Shown in pieces: positions 36,181 through 45,736 of a stretch of 64,000 nucleotides of DNA (positions are counted from its first letter, which is position 1; each line of letters starts with the position of its first letter). Below the pieces are notes generated by a model. It did not search any database and was not told the origin of the DNA. It worked only from the letters and a program-made list of their open reading frames with translations. The position numbers and the translations under genes were made by a program. Source of the DNA: JAMXLO01 sp963812505 (lineage in GTDB: Bacteria > Pseudomonadota > Alphaproteobacteria > Acetobacterales > Acetobacteraceae); contig CAWEVM010000008.1 in the NCBI GenBank assembly GCA_963812505.1, forward strand, positions 248,001 through 312,000, read 5' to 3'.

Positions 36181-36723
36181 GCACGGACCATTTCTTCGAG
36201 CTTCACCTTGGATGGTCATAGCGTGGTCACCAATGGCAGCACGCTCGACGCGGGCGGCGGCAGGTATGTCTCAGGTACCTACACGCTGAACGGCAGCATA
36301 GCGGTCGGCACCAACTCAACTGCCAACCTCCTCACCTCGTATCTTGCAGGCGATGGCACACTCAAGACCACGGCGAAGAGCGCGACCATCGATATCGGCT
36401 TCCGCGGTGCAGACAGCGGCATCCACATCGATCTGACCAAGGGGGGCGTACTGAATCTCGACAGCGGTATGAACTTTCTTGGTCAGATCGACATGGGCCG
36501 CCACGCCACCGTGAACGTAAACAGTCAGTCATTCGGCATTCCGCCCCTCACACCGTTGGGCGCCGTCGCAGAGGTCTGGCACAGCGCGACTGACTTGCTC
36601 GAACTGGTCAACGCGGCGGGCGCGGATGTGGCCAAGGTCAGCTTCGCCAGCGGTACGCCGAAACTCTATGCAGCACCGAACGCATCGGGCGGTGCGCCGT
36701 TTTTCGGCACTCGATGCTGCCGT
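36181..36723 (+). pseudogene. Remnant of a repeat-rich, adhesin-like protein
   Basis: An open stretch in a frame different from its neighbours reads like a beta-solenoid: short Gly/Asn/Thr-rich repeats (SVVTNGSTLDAGGGRYVSGTYTLNG, GTLKTTAKSATIDIGF, GGVLNLDSGMNFLGQIDMG). There is no convincing start codon or ribosome site, it begins inside the response-regulator end, and it fades near 36690 where the lipocalin frame begins. It is most likely a fragment of a larger surface or autotransporter-like gene. It could instead be a small real protein with an atypical start. Confidence 0.4.
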
Positions 36724-37261
36724 GCTTGGCGCAACTACACTCGGTGTCACAGTGCTGGTTGCCAATTGTGTTCGGTCGCGCCCGATCGGAAATCCAGGCG
36801 TTCCGCAGCCTGCGAGGTCAGTCGAACTCTCTCGCTACCTCGGCCTCTGGTATGAGATCGCCCGCTATGACGCCAGCTTTGAGCGCGGCTGTGAAGGCGT
36901 GACCGCCGAGTATTCGCTGCGGCCCGATGGTCTGATCCGTGTTCTGAATACTTGCCGGGTAGATGCGTCGGATGGGCGCCTCCGCACCGCCGACGGCAAG
37001 GCAAAGGTCGTTCCGGGTTCGGGGAATACGAAGCTCAAGGTGTCGTTCTTCGGGCCGTTTTTCTACGGCGACTACTGGGTGCTCGATCATGCCGAGGATT
37101 ATTCCTGGTCCATCGTTGGCGAGCCGACGGGCAGGTATCTGTGGATCCTCTGCCGTGATCCGGCTCCCGCCGATACTGCCAAGGAGGCGCTCATAGGGCG
37201 GGCAGCGGAACTCGGTTATGACACATCGCTGCTGAGAATGACCCGGCAGCCACCCGCGTAA
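36668..37261 (+). CDS. Lipocalin family lipoprotein (Blc-like)
   Basis: A lipocalin of about 197 residues from the ATG at 36668. A GTG at 36692 is another possible start and neither has a clear ribosome site. A hydrophobic leader ends in LVANC (lipobox Cys 34 from 36668). The lipocalin core has RYLGLWYEIARYDASFERGCEG (GxW motif), SFFGPFFYGDYWVLD and YLWILCRDPAP. Blc-type outer-membrane lipocalins bind lysophospholipids or fatty acids and are often stress-induced. The region before it contains the remnant of another gene. Confidence 0.85.
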   Translation: MQHRTHRAVRRFSALDAAVLGATTLGVTVLVANCVRSRPIGNPGVPQPARSVELSRYLGLWYEIARYDASFERGCEGVTAEYSLRPDGLIRVLNTCRVDASDGRLRTADGKAKVVPGSGNTKLKVSFFGPFFYGDYWVLDHAEDYSWSIVGEPTGRYLWILCRDPAPADTAKEALIGRAAELGYDTSLLRMTRQPPA

Positions 37262-37791
37262 GGCATTAGCCTTACGTTGCGACGTCGATCAGTGCAGCGT
37301 AGTCCGCCGCATGGCTGAATGTCCCGCCAGCGGGAACCTACGTCCGGGGCGCCCTTGCGTGACCCTCTGCGTCGTGCGCGCGATTGCAGGATCAGACCAT
37401 TGCCGCTGGATTTCGCGAGGCGAATGGCAGCTGCTGCGAGGTTCCTGACCGAGTGCAAGGCGAGTTTTGGCGCCACGAATGCTCCTGCCGGCGTTTCGCT
37501 CGATTGATATGGATCAAGGCGCGGGGCGGCGGAAAGGACCAGCATACAGACCGGTTGGGCGCCAGACGGTTGGGCCCGAGGGGTGCGAAATGCACGATGT
37601 GCTTGGCAGCGCGGGAATGCTGCGTGGTTGGGTTACCATGTGGACACAGATGGCGTGGCTGCTGGCGACCTTGACAATGTCGATCGGAGCGGTGGCGGTC
37701 TTCGAACTGTTCCTCACCGCACGCGCGCGGCGCGGCGGCCGCCCAAATGGGCCTCTCATGTAGCCGGGATCAGCGGCGCCGGCTTGGGAAA
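37262..37791. other. Intergenic region between lipocalin and L,D-transpeptidase genes
   Basis: About 530 bases. Apart from the possible small membrane protein at 37590-37763 I see no gene. No terminator-like hairpin with a T-run and no repeat of the families seen elsewhere in the window. Confidence 0.4.
37590..37763 (+). CDS. Possible small membrane protein
   Basis: An ORF of 57 residues from an ATG with GAGGGG six bases upstream. It has one clear hydrophobic segment (WLLATLTMSIGAVAVFELFL) followed by a basic tail (TARARRGGRP), so it could be a single-span membrane protein with a cytoplasmic C-terminus. No family is recognised. Coding status is uncertain; base composition does not decide. 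Confidence 0.35.
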   Translation: MHDVLGSAGMLRGWVTMWTQMAWLLATLTMSIGAVAVFELFLTARARRGGRPNGPLM

Positions 37792-38628
37792 TCATGACGA
37801 GTCCACGACGACGAGAGCATCGCCTGCGAGCGGCGTGGGGATACGGTCGCGCGGCAAGATGCTGCCCAGCCGGGCGTCGTCTAGCGCTGCCCGCTCATAA
37901 TCGGCATCCAGCACGCCGTGCACATCGAGAAACCGATTCATCGCCGCAGGTATGCGAACACAGCCCTCCGAAGCGGGGTGCCCGAGCCGTTGCTCGAGAT
38001 AGTCGGGATCGGTGGCATGCATCTGCATGCGGATCTCGGCCGGATCGGGCTCATCGCGCCAGCCCTTCTGGGCGGTCTGCCAGCCAAAATCCCAGACGCG
38101 CATTCCTTTGAGGCCAAGCCCGCGGATGTGGTTCTCGTTGTATGTGCCGAGAGCGCGGTAGTCGAGGATGCCGTCTGTATGCAGGAATACGCCCACCGGC
38201 GTGATGAAGTAGCCACGTCGCCCGGACTCGCCGGTCGAGACCTTGCTGCCGCCAATTACCTCCCAGCTCGCGTTCGGCTGTGCCAGGATGATGCGCAGCT
38301 CCTGAACCGCGGGATCGCGATCGACCACGACGAGCAGTTGCGGCTGCTCGATTGCAAGGTGCGCAACAGCAACGGCGGCCTTCGCGCGACTGATCCATGC
38401 GAGATCGCCGGCCGTGGTATCAGTTGTGTGCTGTGGCACTTCTTGTTGCAGCGCTGCATGCAATCGCGACGCTTCGTCTGCGATGTCCTGCTGCGAAATG
38501 CCGCTTGCCGGTGCCTCGATCGCGAGCTTCGCCGGCGGCTCAGGTTGGACCGGGACGCCTGCGCATCCAGCGACAAGCAGAAGCAGCCCGCCCAGCACTG
38601 GTCCGATTTCGGCACGCATCGCCGGCAA
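37792..38628 (-). CDS. L,D-transpeptidase (YkuD) lipoprotein
   Basis: A 278-residue protein with a lipoprotein signal ending in LLLLVAGC (Cys22). The YkuD domain carries the catalytic motif HATDP...GHPASEGCVRI, with H204, S220 and nucleophile C223. The family cross-links peptidoglycan stem peptides or attaches proteins to them. A linker of about 75 residues with coiled-coil-like character precedes the domain. It is on the opposite strand to the lipocalin and 93 bases from the glycosylase gene. Confidence 0.9.
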   Translation of the reverse strand: MPAMRAEIGPVLGGLLLLVAGCAGVPVQPEPPAKLAIEAPASGISQQDIADEASRLHAALQQEVPQHTTDTTAGDLAWISRAKAAVAVAHLAIEQPQLLVVVDRDPAVQELRIILAQPNASWEVIGGSKVSTGESGRRGYFITPVGVFLHTDGILDYRALGTYNENHIRGLGLKGMRVWDFGWQTAQKGWRDEPDPAEIRMQMHATDPDYLEQRLGHPASEGCVRIPAAMNRFLDVHGVLDADYERAALDDARLGSILPRDRIPTPLAGDALVVVDSS

Positions 38629-38721
38629 GCCCCCTATGCGGCCAACAGCGTGCGATACGGTAAAGCAACGGCATCTCTATATCGTTAAAATGCAGAAATG
38701 GAATTATGAGAAGTTAGCGAA

Positions 38722-39534
38722 TCAGCCGTGAGGCTCCGGCTGGCATCGTGGACAATGATAGCTCGTGCGGCCACCGCGCTTGTCGATCACCAGTGCGGTG
38801 CCACAGCGCGGGCAGTGACCTCCGGGGTGGCGCTCGGGAAGCAGAAATCCTTTGGGCAGGCGATCGATAAAATTCTCCGCGCCTGCTCCGCGATCGATCG
38901 CGGTCTGCAGCACGTGCTTCACGGCGGTGAACAGGCGGCGCCGCGCAGCGACATCAAGCGCGTTTGCGACCACGCCCGGGTGCACACGCGCCTGGAACAG
39001 AATCTCGTCGACGTAAGTGTTGCCGATCCCCGCAATCCGTGTCTGATCCATCAGCATCGCCTTGATCGCCTGTCTGCGATTCGCCAGTGCTGCGGCGAAT
39101 GCCTTCTCATCGAAGGCCGGATCCAGCGCGTCGGGACCAAGGTGCTCATCGCCGATGAAGGACGCGGTACTGGGGGTGACGCAGATATGGCCGATGCGGC
39201 GTGGATTGACATAGGCCAGTCGCGTACCATCGGTGAACTCGAACATGAGCCGGGTGGACGGAGGTTCGTCTTTGTCGGACGACAGGCTCACCAGCGAGCC
39301 GTTGGTACCGAAATGCATGGCAAGTGTCGCGGCGTCCTCGAACTCGGCGAACAGGACCTTCCCGTGGCGCCGTGATCTCGAAAGATGCTTGTCTTTCAGT
39401 CGGCGCTGCAATGTGGCCGCGCTGGCGCCTTCCAGGCTGCCCGGGTCTGCAACCACGACGCGTGCGACGACACGGCCGCGCCCGTGCTGATCCATCACAC
39501 GCTTGAAGATCTCGACATCGGGCAGTTCGGGCAT
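38722..39534 (-). CDS. Fpg/MutM-type DNA glycosylase
   Basis: A 270-residue member of the Fpg/Nei family. It starts MPELPDVE, whose Pro2 is the catalytic amine and Glu3 the acid. It has SRRHGKVLFAEF (conserved Lys), the helix-two-turn-helix DQTRIAGIGNTYVDEILFQARVHP, and a C-terminal zinc finger with CPRCGT and CPRCQ. It removes oxidised purines and nicks abasic sites. The family also has divergent bacterial members with PELPDVE instead of PELPEVE, as here, so I do not assign mutM. Divergent from the LLM pseudogene with a 68-base gap. Confidence 0.88.
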   Translation of the reverse strand: MPELPDVEIFKRVMDQHGRGRVVARVVVADPGSLEGASAATLQRRLKDKHLSRSRRHGKVLFAEFEDAATLAMHFGTNGSLVSLSSDKDEPPSTRLMFEFTDGTRLAYVNPRRIGHICVTPSTASFIGDEHLGPDALDPAFDEKAFAAALANRRQAIKAMLMDQTRIAGIGNTYVDEILFQARVHPGVVANALDVAARRRLFTAVKHVLQTAIDRGAGAENFIDRLPKGFLLPERHPGGHCPRCGTALVIDKRGGRTSYHCPRCQPEPHG

Positions 39535-39602
39535 CGGTCGCTCCTGGTTGCCAACTCCGGTCGTTCCACTACCATGGTCGCAAGTACCCGGAGGACAACG
39601 GC

Positions 39603-40794
39603 ATGATTACGAAATTTGACAGCCTGTATGCGGGCCACGTCGATCTGGACAACATCGGATACGCTGGCACGCCGATCAACGATCGACTGTATTCCAACGA
39701 GCATCTCGCCACTGCGCTCGAGAAGGCGCAATCCATGGCGGTTCTGATGGATGGTCTCGGCTACAACGCATTCTGGATGGCGGAACACCATTTCCAGCGC
39801 GAAGGCACCGAATGCATTCCGAACGTGCTGATGATGGCGCTGCACCTGACGCATGTCACGAAGAACCTGAAGATTGGCTGCGGGTTCAATATCGCGCCGA
39901 TGTGGCATCCGCTGCGGCTGGCCGAGGACTATGCGATGGCGGACATTCTCAGCAATGGCCGGGTGATCTTCGGTCTCGGCCGCGGCTATCACACGCGCGA
40001 GGTGGAGACGTTCGGGTCACCGCTGACCGATCAGGCGGCCAATCGCGAGCTGTTCGAGGAACAGGTCGACATCATCTTCAAGTCATTCAACGAAGAGTCG
40101 TTCAGCCCACAAAGGCAAGCATTACACGCTGCCGCCGGAAGTGCCGTATCGCGGCTACACGCTCAAGGAGCTGACGCTGGTGCCGCGGCCGATGCGGCTG
40201 CCGGTGGAATGCTGGCAGCCTATCCAGGGCGGCACCGGTCGCGCCATGGAGTTCATGGCGAAGCACGGCATCCAGGGCATGGTCGGCGGCGGCTCGGCCG
40301 AGGGCGGCGCCATGCACAAGGTCGTGCTGGGCTGGCAGGAAGCGCACGCCAAGGTAGGTAAGCACATCGAACTCGGCGAGCGGCTGTGCTTCGGCTTCCA
40401 CTTCTTTATGGGCAAGGATAAGGCCGACGGCATCAACCGCGCGAGGAAATATTACGAAGAGAACATGAAGATGTTCGGCGAGCTGCGCCTGGTGCGGGCG
40501 ATGACGGACGAGCAGGTCGAAATCATGCGTGATCCGAGGCGCGCGCCGACAGCGAATCTGCCGCGGATCGAGGACGCGGTGAATGCCGGGGGGTTCCTGA
40601 CGGGCAACCCACAGGAGGTCATCGACCACCTGAAGGCGCTGGAGGCGAAATACCCGGCGCTGGAGCGTATTTCCGTCAGCCTGTCGGTCGGTGTGCCGAA
40701 GACCGAGGCGCTGGAGCAGTTGCAGCGCTTTGCGGAGGAGGTGATGCCGGCGTTCAGGAGGACGGCGGCGCGACAGCCGGAACTGGTCAAGTAG
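39603..40794 (+). pseudogene. LLM class flavin-dependent oxidoreductase, frameshifted
   Basis: The first frame (from the ATG at 39603) covers the N-terminal half: YNAFWMAEHHFQREGTECIPN, FNIAPMWHPLRLAEDYAMADILSNGRVIFGLGRGYHTRE and on to FNEESFS. The second frame, in another phase, continues from HKGKHYTLPPEVPYRGY to the stop at 40794 (ISVSLSVGVPKTEALEQLQRF). One extra C in CCC at 40106-40108 accounts for the shift; removing it gives an uninterrupted protein of about 396 residues. It could be a base-calling error in a homopolymer or a true recent pseudogene. The protein is intact on either side. Confidence 0.85.
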
Positions 40795-40804
40795 AACCGG
40801 GCGG

Positions 40805-40843
40805 CCCCCTCCCCCAACCCCCCTCCCGCGAGGGGAGGGGGAG
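40805..40843. repeat. GC-rich palindromic dispersed repeat, copy c
   Basis: CCCCCTCCCCC, AACCC, CCCTCCCGCGAGGGGAGGGGGAG follow directly on the stop of the LLM pseudogene. CCCCTC and GAGGGG pair around CCGC; the outer C- and G-runs extend the stem. Similar copies lie at 6055, 11577 and 49976. Confidence 0.6.
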
Positions 40844-40977
40844 ATTGCTTGGGCGGGGCGGGGGACACGCGTTGCTTGCCACGCGGAGCGGCGAGTGAAG
40901 AAGATTATCGCTATTTTCGGCGCTACCTTGCATCGGTAAGGAAAATCCTTCTCTGCTAGGGGCTGATTTGCTCCTTG

Positions 40978-41002
40978 CGAGATCGGGTTTTTCGATGCCT
41001 CG
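40978..41002 (+). other. Leader hairpin before the siroheme/sulfite operon
   Basis: CGAGATCG (40978-40985) pairs with CGAT and CTCG (40993-40996 and 40999-41002) with a 2-base bulge and a loop containing five Ts. It lies 18 bases upstream of the first ATG of the operon. It may be part of a leader that responds to sulfur status, or just a coincidence. A nearby 5-bp inverted repeat (AAGGA...TCCTT, 40938-40950) is too short to interpret. Confidence 0.3.
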
Positions 41003-41020
41003 ACAAAGCGTTCTTCTCCG

Positions 41021-41572
41021 ATGATCGCCGTGGCGCTGGATCCGGCCGCCTTGCCGGTCGCGGTTGCTGGGCGCGGTGGCATCGCGCTTCGGCGGTTTCT
41101 CGCCCTGCGAGCCAGCGGCGCCCACGATCTGCTGCTGTTCATCGACCAACCGGATCAGGAGCTGGCTGCCGCGGCTGGCGCGGCCCTGCGCGACTTCCTG
41201 CCGGGGCGCGTCGAGCTCGCCGGACTGCGCGCCCTTTGGATTGCTGGGCTGCCTGAGGAACGGGCCGCCGAACTGGCCGCGCTCGCGCGATCGGCACGGG
41301 TGCTGGTCAACGTCGAGGATCGTCCGGCTTTGTGCGACTTCCATAGTGTCGCCGAGGTGCGGCGCGGCGATCTGCTGCTGACGGTTTCCACGGGCGGCGC
41401 CAGTCCCGGCCTCGCAGCCCGCATCCGGGCGCGCCTTGCGGCGGAATACGGCGTGGAATGGGCCGATCGCGTCGCCTTGCTGCGCGAGCATCGCGCGAAG
41501 TGGCGGCGGGACGGAGGCGACGTGGCGGCATTGACGGACGTGCTGCTGCACGCCAACGGATGGCTCGCATGA
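41021..41572 (+). CDS. Precorrin-2 dehydrogenase / sirohydrochlorin ferrochelatase (CysG N-terminal type)
   Basis: A 183-residue NAD-dependent domain like Met8p/CysG-N. An N-terminal Rossmann strand-loop (LPVAVAGRGGIALRRFLAL) is followed by VLVNVEDRPALCDFHSVAEVRRGDLLLTVSTGGASPGLAARIRARL, the family signature including the catalytic Asp region (NVED). It oxidises precorrin-2 and inserts iron to give siroheme for sulfite reductase. It is shorter than usual for the family. It overlaps the next gene by ATGA, and leads the run of siroheme and sulfite reductase genes. Confidence 0.85.
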   Translation: MIAVALDPAALPVAVAGRGGIALRRFLALRASGAHDLLLFIDQPDQELAAAAGAALRDFLPGRVELAGLRALWIAGLPEERAAELAALARSARVLVNVEDRPALCDFHSVAEVRRGDLLLTVSTGGASPGLAARIRARLAAEYGVEWADRVALLREHRAKWRRDGGDVAALTDVLLHANGWLA

Positions 41573-42354
41573 CCTTCGAGCCGGGCACTGTCTGGCTGGT
41601 AGGCGCAGGCCCCGGCGACCCGGGGCTCCTGACGGTGCGCGCCGCGCGGGCGCTCGCGGACGCCGATGTCGTGTTGCACGACGCGCTGGTGTCGCCAGAA
41701 ATCCTGGCGCTGGCGCCGCAGGCGCGACTGGAACCGGTGGGCAAGCGCGCCGGCGGGCGACGGACGCCGCAGCTTCGCATCAACCAGCGGCTGATCGGCT
41801 TGGCGCGGGAGGGAAATCGGGTGGTCCGGCTGAAGGGCGGTGATCCGCTCGTGTTCGGCCGCGGCGGTGAGGAGGCCTTGGCGCTGGCGGCGGCCGGGAT
41901 CCGCTTCCGCATCGTCCCCGGGGTCAGCGCCGGTATCGGAGGCGCGGCAGCGGCCGGCATTCCGGTCACCCACCGCGGTCTGGCGCACAGCGTTGCGTTC
42001 GTCACCGGTCATGACGCCAAGGGCGAGTTGCCGGACCTCGACTGGAGCGCGTTGGCGCGCGGTGCCGACGTGCTGGTGCTCTACATGGCGCTGCGCCAGA
42101 TCGGCGCGATCGCTGCGTGCCTGCGCGCGGTCGGGCGCCGTACTGACGAGCCGGTCGCGTTCGTCACCGAGGCGACCACCCCGCGGCAGCGCGTGACGAT
42201 CACGACGCTGGCGGACGCCGAGCGCTGCGCCGCCGCCATTCCATCGCATGCGCCAACGCTGATCATCATCGGCCCGGTCGTCGCGCTGCGGCCGCTGCTC
42301 GCCGCCTGGCAGGACACTGCGCCGCAGGCTGAAGGAGAACGCCATGCTGCCTGA
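41569..42354 (+). CDS. cobA: Uroporphyrinogen-III C-methyltransferase
   Basis: A 261-residue SUMT. It starts at the ATGA overlap with VWLVGAGPGDPGLLTVRAARAL, and has DVVLHDALV, NRVVRLKGGDPLVFGRGGEEALAL and PVTHRGLAHSVAFVTGHD, all typical. It methylates uroporphyrinogen III at C2 and C7 to precorrin-2, the substrate of the preceding dehydrogenase/ferrochelatase. In many bacteria these two activities are fused as CysG; here they are separate overlapping genes. The stop overlaps the next gene by 11 bases. Confidence 0.92.
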   Translation: MTFEPGTVWLVGAGPGDPGLLTVRAARALADADVVLHDALVSPEILALAPQARLEPVGKRAGGRRTPQLRINQRLIGLAREGNRVVRLKGGDPLVFGRGGEEALALAAAGIRFRIVPGVSAGIGGAAAAGIPVTHRGLAHSVAFVTGHDAKGELPDLDWSALARGADVLVLYMALRQIGAIAACLRAVGRRTDEPVAFVTEATTPRQRVTITTLADAERCAAAIPSHAPTLIIIGPVVALRPLLAAWQDTAPQAEGERHAA

Positions 42355-44047
42355 GACCGCGCCATTTCCGGCGGATCAGATCGCCGAGCTGAACCAGATC
42401 ATCTCGCGGACGAACGCCGAGCAGCGGACTTGGCTGAGCGGGTTCCTCGCCGGGTATCAGGCGGCAACCGCACCACAGCCTGCCGCCGCGGCACCGCCGG
42501 CGCGACGGGCACCGCTGACCATCCTGTTCGCCACCGAGTCCGGTAACGCCGAGGCGCTGGCCGATGCCGCGCGCAAGGCTGCCGGCAAGCTCGGCTTCGC
42601 CGCGCGGGTGCTTGACATGGCGGATGCCACCCCGGCGCAGATCACCGGCGCGCAGAACCTGCTGGTGATCGCCAGCACGTGGGGCGAGGGCGACCCGCCG
42701 CAACGCGCGATCGATTTCTTCGCCGCGCTGATGGCCGACGATGCGCCGCGCCTTGAAGGCTTGCGTTATGCGGTACTGGCGCTGGGCGATCGCGCCTACG
42801 CAAAGTTCTGCGAGACCGGCCGGGTGTTCGACGAACGCTTCGCCGCGCTGGGTGCGACGCGCGTGGCGGAGCGGATCGAGTGCGATCTGGACTACGAGGC
42901 GCCTGCGGGAACTTGGATCGACGCAACGCTTGGCACTTTGCAGGCCGAGTTGGGTGAGCCGGAGGCCGGCGCGGTCATTCATGTAGATTTCGCGCGTCCC
43001 GCTGCCGGTGTAGCCGCGTGGAGCCGCACGCGGCCGTTCGAAGCAGAGGTGACCGAGCGTGTCCGCCTCTCGGGCAGCCGGTCCACGTCCGATACCTGGC
43101 ATGTCGAACTGTCGCTCACCGGGGCGGGCATCGAGTACGAGCCTGGCGATTCACTTGGATTCGTGCCGGTCAATAATCCCCGGCTGGTGGACGCTGTGCT
43201 GGCGACGACGGGCCTGGCGGACAACGCGCCGTTGCGCACGAAGCTGCTGGAGCAGTTCGACATCACAACGCTGACAGCGCCGAAGTTCGACGAATACATC
43301 GGCGGCGGATCGCTCACACGCCAGGACGGCTGGCAGATCATCGACATGCTGGAGGCCGCGCCGCGCAAGCGGAGCGAAGACCAGCTTCTGTCGCTGTTGC
43401 GGCCACTGGCGCCGCGCTACTACTCGATCGCCTCCAGCCGCAAGGCAGTGGCGGACGAGGCGCATCTGCTGATCGCGGCGGTGCGCTATGCGACGCACGG
43501 GCGCGAGCGCAACGGCGTTGCATCGGTGGATGTGGCGGAGCGCCGCAAGGCCGGCGATCGGCTGCGTGTGTTCCTGAAGCCGAACGCGCATTTCCGTCTG
43601 CCGGCGGATCCCGATCGGCCCGTCATCATGATCGGACCGGGGACCGGCGTGGCTCCGTTCCGAGCGTTCATGCAGGAACGCGATGCGATCGGCGCGCGCG
43701 GACGCAACTGGTTGGTGTTCGGCCACCGCAACTACACCCACGACTTCCTGTATCAGCTAGAATGGCAGGACCTGCTCAAGCGCGACGTGCTGACGCGGCT
43801 TGACGTGGCGTTCTCGCGTGATCAGCCAGAGAAGCGCTACGTGCAGCATGCGCTGTGGGACGCGCGGCGCGAGCTGTACGCGTGGGTGCAGGAGGGCGCG
43901 GCGATCTACGTCTGCGGCGATGCCAATGCAATGGCGAAGGACATGCACGCAACGTTGCAACGCATTCTTGGCGAGCAGGGCAAAGACGGCGTGGCGGCGC
44001 TCGATGCGCTGCGACGCGAGGGAAGGTATCTGCGCGATGTCTACTGA
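42344..44047 (+). CDS. cysJ: Sulfite reductase flavoprotein alpha subunit
   Basis: A 567-residue diflavin reductase. The FMN (flavodoxin) domain has LTILFATESGNAEALADAA and STWGEGDPP (residues about 60-210). The FAD domain has RYYSIASS, and the NADPH domain GPGTGVAPFRAFMQER and WLVFGHRNYTHDFLY. The C-terminus YLRDVY is the usual end. It moves electrons from NADPH to the CysI haemoprotein. It overlaps the genes on each side by 11 bases, giving tight coupling. No full-length diflavin sibling is needed. Confidence 0.93.
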   Translation: MLPETAPFPADQIAELNQIISRTNAEQRTWLSGFLAGYQAATAPQPAAAAPPARRAPLTILFATESGNAEALADAARKAAGKLGFAARVLDMADATPAQITGAQNLLVIASTWGEGDPPQRAIDFFAALMADDAPRLEGLRYAVLALGDRAYAKFCETGRVFDERFAALGATRVAERIECDLDYEAPAGTWIDATLGTLQAELGEPEAGAVIHVDFARPAAGVAAWSRTRPFEAEVTERVRLSGSRSTSDTWHVELSLTGAGIEYEPGDSLGFVPVNNPRLVDAVLATTGLADNAPLRTKLLEQFDITTLTAPKFDEYIGGGSLTRQDGWQIIDMLEAAPRKRSEDQLLSLLRPLAPRYYSIASSRKAVADEAHLLIAAVRYATHGRERNGVASVDVAERRKAGDRLRVFLKPNAHFRLPADPDRPVIMIGPGTGVAPFRAFMQERDAIGARGRNWLVFGHRNYTHDFLYQLEWQDLLKRDVLTRLDVAFSRDQPEKRYVQHALWDARRELYAWVQEGAAIYVCGDANAMAKDMHATLQRILGEQGKDGVAALDALRREGRYLRDVY

Positions 44048-45734
44048 TCAGCGTCCCCTTTCGCCCAACGAGGCGATCAAAGGAAACAGTCGCTTCCTGC
44101 GCGGCACGATCGCGGAGGGACTGACGCGCGTCGAGACGGGCTCGCTGTCCGACGATGACCAGCAACTGACCAAGTTTCATGGCATCTACGTGCAGGACGA
44201 CCGCGACCTGCGCGCGGAACGCGGCCGCAAGAAGATGGAGAAGGCTTTCATCTTTATGGCGCGTCTGCGCGTGCCGGGCGGCGTGTTGACGCCGCAACAG
44301 TGGCTGGCGGCGGAGCGCATCGCGCGCGAACGCGGCAATGGCACGCTGCGCCTGACGACGCGGCAGACCATTCAGTTCCACGGCATCATCAAGAGCAATC
44401 TGCGATACGCCATAAGCGGTCTGAACGACGCGATGCTCGACACGATCGCGGCGTGCGGCGACGTGAACCGAAATGTCATCGCGCGGGTCAATCCATGGCA
44501 GAGCCGCGCGCACGCCGAAGTCGCCGGACTGGCGCAGGCGATCGGGACGCATCTGCTGCCGAGGAGCCGCGCCTGGCACGAGATCTGGATCGACGGCGAG
44601 CGGCAATCCGGCGGCGAGGAAGAAGACGAGCCGATCTACGGTCGCACATACATGCCGCGGAAGTTCAAGATCGCGGTCGCGCTGCCGCCCCACAACGATG
44701 TCGACGTGTTCGCGCACGACCTCGGCTTCATCGCCATCGAACAGGGCGGCCGCATCATCGGTTATAACGTTGTGGCTGGTGGCGGCATGGGCATGACGCA
44801 TGGCGAGCCCGACACGTTCCCACGCACCGGCGACGTCATCGGCTTCTGCCTACCTGAACAGGTGGTCGGTGTGGCGGAAAAGGCGGTAACGGTGCAGCGC
44901 GATTTCGGTGACCGCTCCGACCGTAAGCATGCCCGGCTGAAATATACCATCGAGCGCATCGGCCTCGCTGAGTTCCGAGCGGAGCTGGAACGGCGGCTGG
45001 GCTATCCGCTGTCGGCCGCACGCGACTTCGCGTTCACCGACAACGGCGATCGGCTCGGTTGGACGAAAGGCGATGACGGGAACTGGCATTTCACGCTGTT
45101 CGTAGAGAATGGCCGCGTGCACGACCTTGCGGGTCTGCACGCAATTGCCGAACTCGGCATCGGCCACTTCATCATCACGCCCAACCAAAATCTGGTGCTG
45201 GCCGACATTCCGTCGGAACGCAAGGCCGAGGTGGCGGCGTTGCTGGAGACGTACCGCCTGGATGCGAATGTCGGCGCACTGCGACGCAATGCGCTCGCCT
45301 GCGTGGCACTCCCGACCTGCGGTCTCGCGCTGGCGGAGAGCGAGCGTTACCTCCCGGAGCTTGTCACACGTTTGGAAGAAAAACTGGAAAGCGTCGGCCT
45401 GACGCAGGACGACATAACGATCCGCATGACCGGCTGCCCGAACGGTTGCGCGCGGCCGTACCTTGCGGAGATCGGCCTCGTGGGGCGCAGCCCTGGCGTC
45501 TACAATCTGTATCTCGGCGGTGCATTCGACGGCACGCGCATGAACAAGCTGTACCGCCGGGACGTCGGCGGCGACGCGATCATCGACGCCCTTGTGCCGC
45601 TGTTCCGGGAGTATGCCGAACACCGTGCGCCTGACGAACGCTTCGGCGACTACACGATCCGTGCCGGCCACATCCACCCGACCACCGCCGGCAAAACGTT
45701 CCACGAAGATCTGGCCCCAGAACTGCGGAGTTGA
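44037..45734 (+). CDS. cysI: Sulfite reductase haemoprotein beta subunit
   Basis: A 565-residue siroheme protein. I start it at 44037 in the overlap with cysJ. The [4Fe-4S]-siroheme ligands are C422, C428 (CVALPTC), C467 and C471 (GCPNGC). FHGIYVQDDRD and RLTTRQTIQFHGI with basic residues form the substrate site. It catalyses six-electron reduction of sulfite to sulfide with CysJ. Siroheme is supplied by the two genes at the front of the operon. A small membrane-protein gene follows immediately. Confidence 0.95.
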   Translation: MSTDQRPLSPNEAIKGNSRFLRGTIAEGLTRVETGSLSDDDQQLTKFHGIYVQDDRDLRAERGRKKMEKAFIFMARLRVPGGVLTPQQWLAAERIARERGNGTLRLTTRQTIQFHGIIKSNLRYAISGLNDAMLDTIAACGDVNRNVIARVNPWQSRAHAEVAGLAQAIGTHLLPRSRAWHEIWIDGERQSGGEEEDEPIYGRTYMPRKFKIAVALPPHNDVDVFAHDLGFIAIEQGGRIIGYNVVAGGGMGMTHGEPDTFPRTGDVIGFCLPEQVVGVAEKAVTVQRDFGDRSDRKHARLKYTIERIGLAEFRAELERRLGYPLSAARDFAFTDNGDRLGWTKGDDGNWHFTLFVENGRVHDLAGLHAIAELGIGHFIITPNQNLVLADIPSERKAEVAALLETYRLDANVGALRRNALACVALPTCGLALAESERYLPELVTRLEEKLESVGLTQDDITIRMTGCPNGCARPYLAEIGLVGRSPGVYNLYLGGAFDGTRMNKLYRRDVGGDAIIDALVPLFREYAEHRAPDERFGDYTIRAGHIHPTTAGKTFHEDLAPELRS

Positions 45735-45736
45735 TC

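Noticed and set aside
40787..41551. Minus-strand frame through the repeat at 40805 and cysG-like gene
   Set aside because: Low-complexity shadow of the plus-strand precorrin-2 dehydrogenase.
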